Shown here: positions 63,946 to 64,000 of the stretch, piece by piece
Layout: each line of letters starts with the position of its first letter
Position numbering within the stretch: the first letter of the stretch is position 1
From: Alphaproteobacteria bacterium
GTDB taxonomy: Bacteria; Pseudomonadota; Alphaproteobacteria; Micavibrionales; Micavibrionaceae
Direction of reading: 5' to 3'
DNA length: 64,000 nt
Assembly (NCBI GenBank): GCA_017302165.1
Contig: JAFLCW010000001.1
Coordinates: forward strand, 558,001-622,000
The notes under the pieces: model-generated
Databases searched by the model: none
Seen by the model: the letters and a program-made list of their open reading frames with translations, nothing else
Told to the model about the DNA's origin: nothing
Position numbers and translations under genes: made by a program

Positions 63946-64000
63946 GGCCTGCCTCCGGGCTTGAGCCCCAGAGCCGCAATCAGCAGATCACGGACTTCCC
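63942..64000 (-). CDS. 3' end of the gene before the relaxase (MobC-like?)
   Basis: Only the last 18 codons are visible (EVRDLLIAALGLKPGGRP, then TGA), overlapping the relaxase start by four bases. A relaxosome accessory gene (MobC-type) normally occupies this position, but the visible piece is too short to prove it. The rest lies outside the window. Confidence 0.55.
   Translation of the reverse strand, partial: EVRDLLIAALGLKPGGRP

Larger units (their letters stand above)
44201..64000. mobile_element. Integrated mobilisable element (left part), right end outside window
   Basis: It begins at the 3' end of tRNA-Arg and extends past the window. It is visibly more GC-rich than the chromosome and carries a large serine recombinase, relaxase, coupling ATPase, ArdA antirestriction, a resolvase/invertase, an IS remnant and an anti-phage-like operon. 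No VirB/Tra secretion genes are seen here, so an integrative mobilisable element is the simplest reading; missing conjugation genes could lie further right. The boundary at the tRNA is inferred from adjacency; the second attachment site is not in view. Confidence 0.8.

Noticed and set aside
1..64000. CRISPR arrays
   Set aside because: No regularly spaced direct repeats of 24-40 bases were seen, and no cas genes.
44201..64000. A full type IV secretion system on the element
   Set aside because: Only the coupling ATPase, relaxase and accessory membrane proteins are visible; no VirB4, VirB6, VirB8-VirB11 homologues are in the window.

Overview
The window is a stretch of alphaproteobacterial chromosome (about 1-44.1 kb) followed by the left part of an integrated, visibly more GC-rich mobile element (about 44.2 kb to beyond 64 kb). 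The alphaproteobacterial call rests on a circularly permuted two-piece tmRNA whose tag starts ANDN, an alpha-type SspB adaptor, the 180-kDa NAD-glutamate dehydrogenase, a CysN/C fusion and a SapC-type protein. The order is not certain; a Micavibrionales- or Rhodospirillales-like lineage would fit.

Chromosomal part. 0-2 kb: a partial secreted Cys-rich protein, an HTH/coiled-coil protein and a SapC protein. 2.1-7 kb: an operon joining UDP-glucose dehydrogenase to PAPS synthesis and recycling (ugd, cysD, cysNC, cysQ), which suggests sulfated, uronate-containing surface polysaccharide. 7-11.3 kb: an RND efflux adaptor and pump. 12-16.8 kb: ilvB behind a Val/Leu/Ile-rich leader peptide and terminators (transcription attenuation), then miaA, rsmE and ubiA. 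16.8-28.2 kb: gdhB, a proline-rich AMIN-domain lipoprotein and a fimbria-like set (DUF4402 subunit, PapD-like chaperone, divergent usher-like outer-membrane protein). 28.2-31.8 kb: a System II cytochrome c maturation cluster (thioredoxin, CcsA, ResB). 31.8-38 kb: degP-hflC-hflK, then mrp, folA and thyA. 38-44 kb: two unknown small genes, the permuted ssrA locus, an O-antigen-ligase-like TPR protein, sspB, an alpha/beta hydrolase, an ABC ATPase and tRNA-Arg(CCG).

Mobile element. A large serine recombinase lies directly against the 3' end of tRNA-Arg, and its reading frame ends inside the tRNA gene. The element carries mobilisation functions (a relaxase, a type IV coupling ATPase with its membrane part apparently in a separate small gene, and further membrane proteins), ArdA antirestriction, a small resolvase/invertase, a ROK-family protein of unclear role and several small unknown genes. 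No VirB-type secretion genes are seen, so within this window it looks mobilisable rather than self-transmissible.

The most interesting cargo is an apparent three-gene operon at 56.0-62.3 kb: an RloA/AbiLi-like ATPase, an RloB/AbiLii-like TOPRIM protein and, 15 bases further on, a 1457-residue NACHT/STAND-like NTPase whose C terminus carries D...ExK residues typical of PD-(D/E)XK nucleases. This is a good candidate for a composite anti-phage system. It is preceded by a 9-bp perfect palindrome and followed by a cluster of hairpins.
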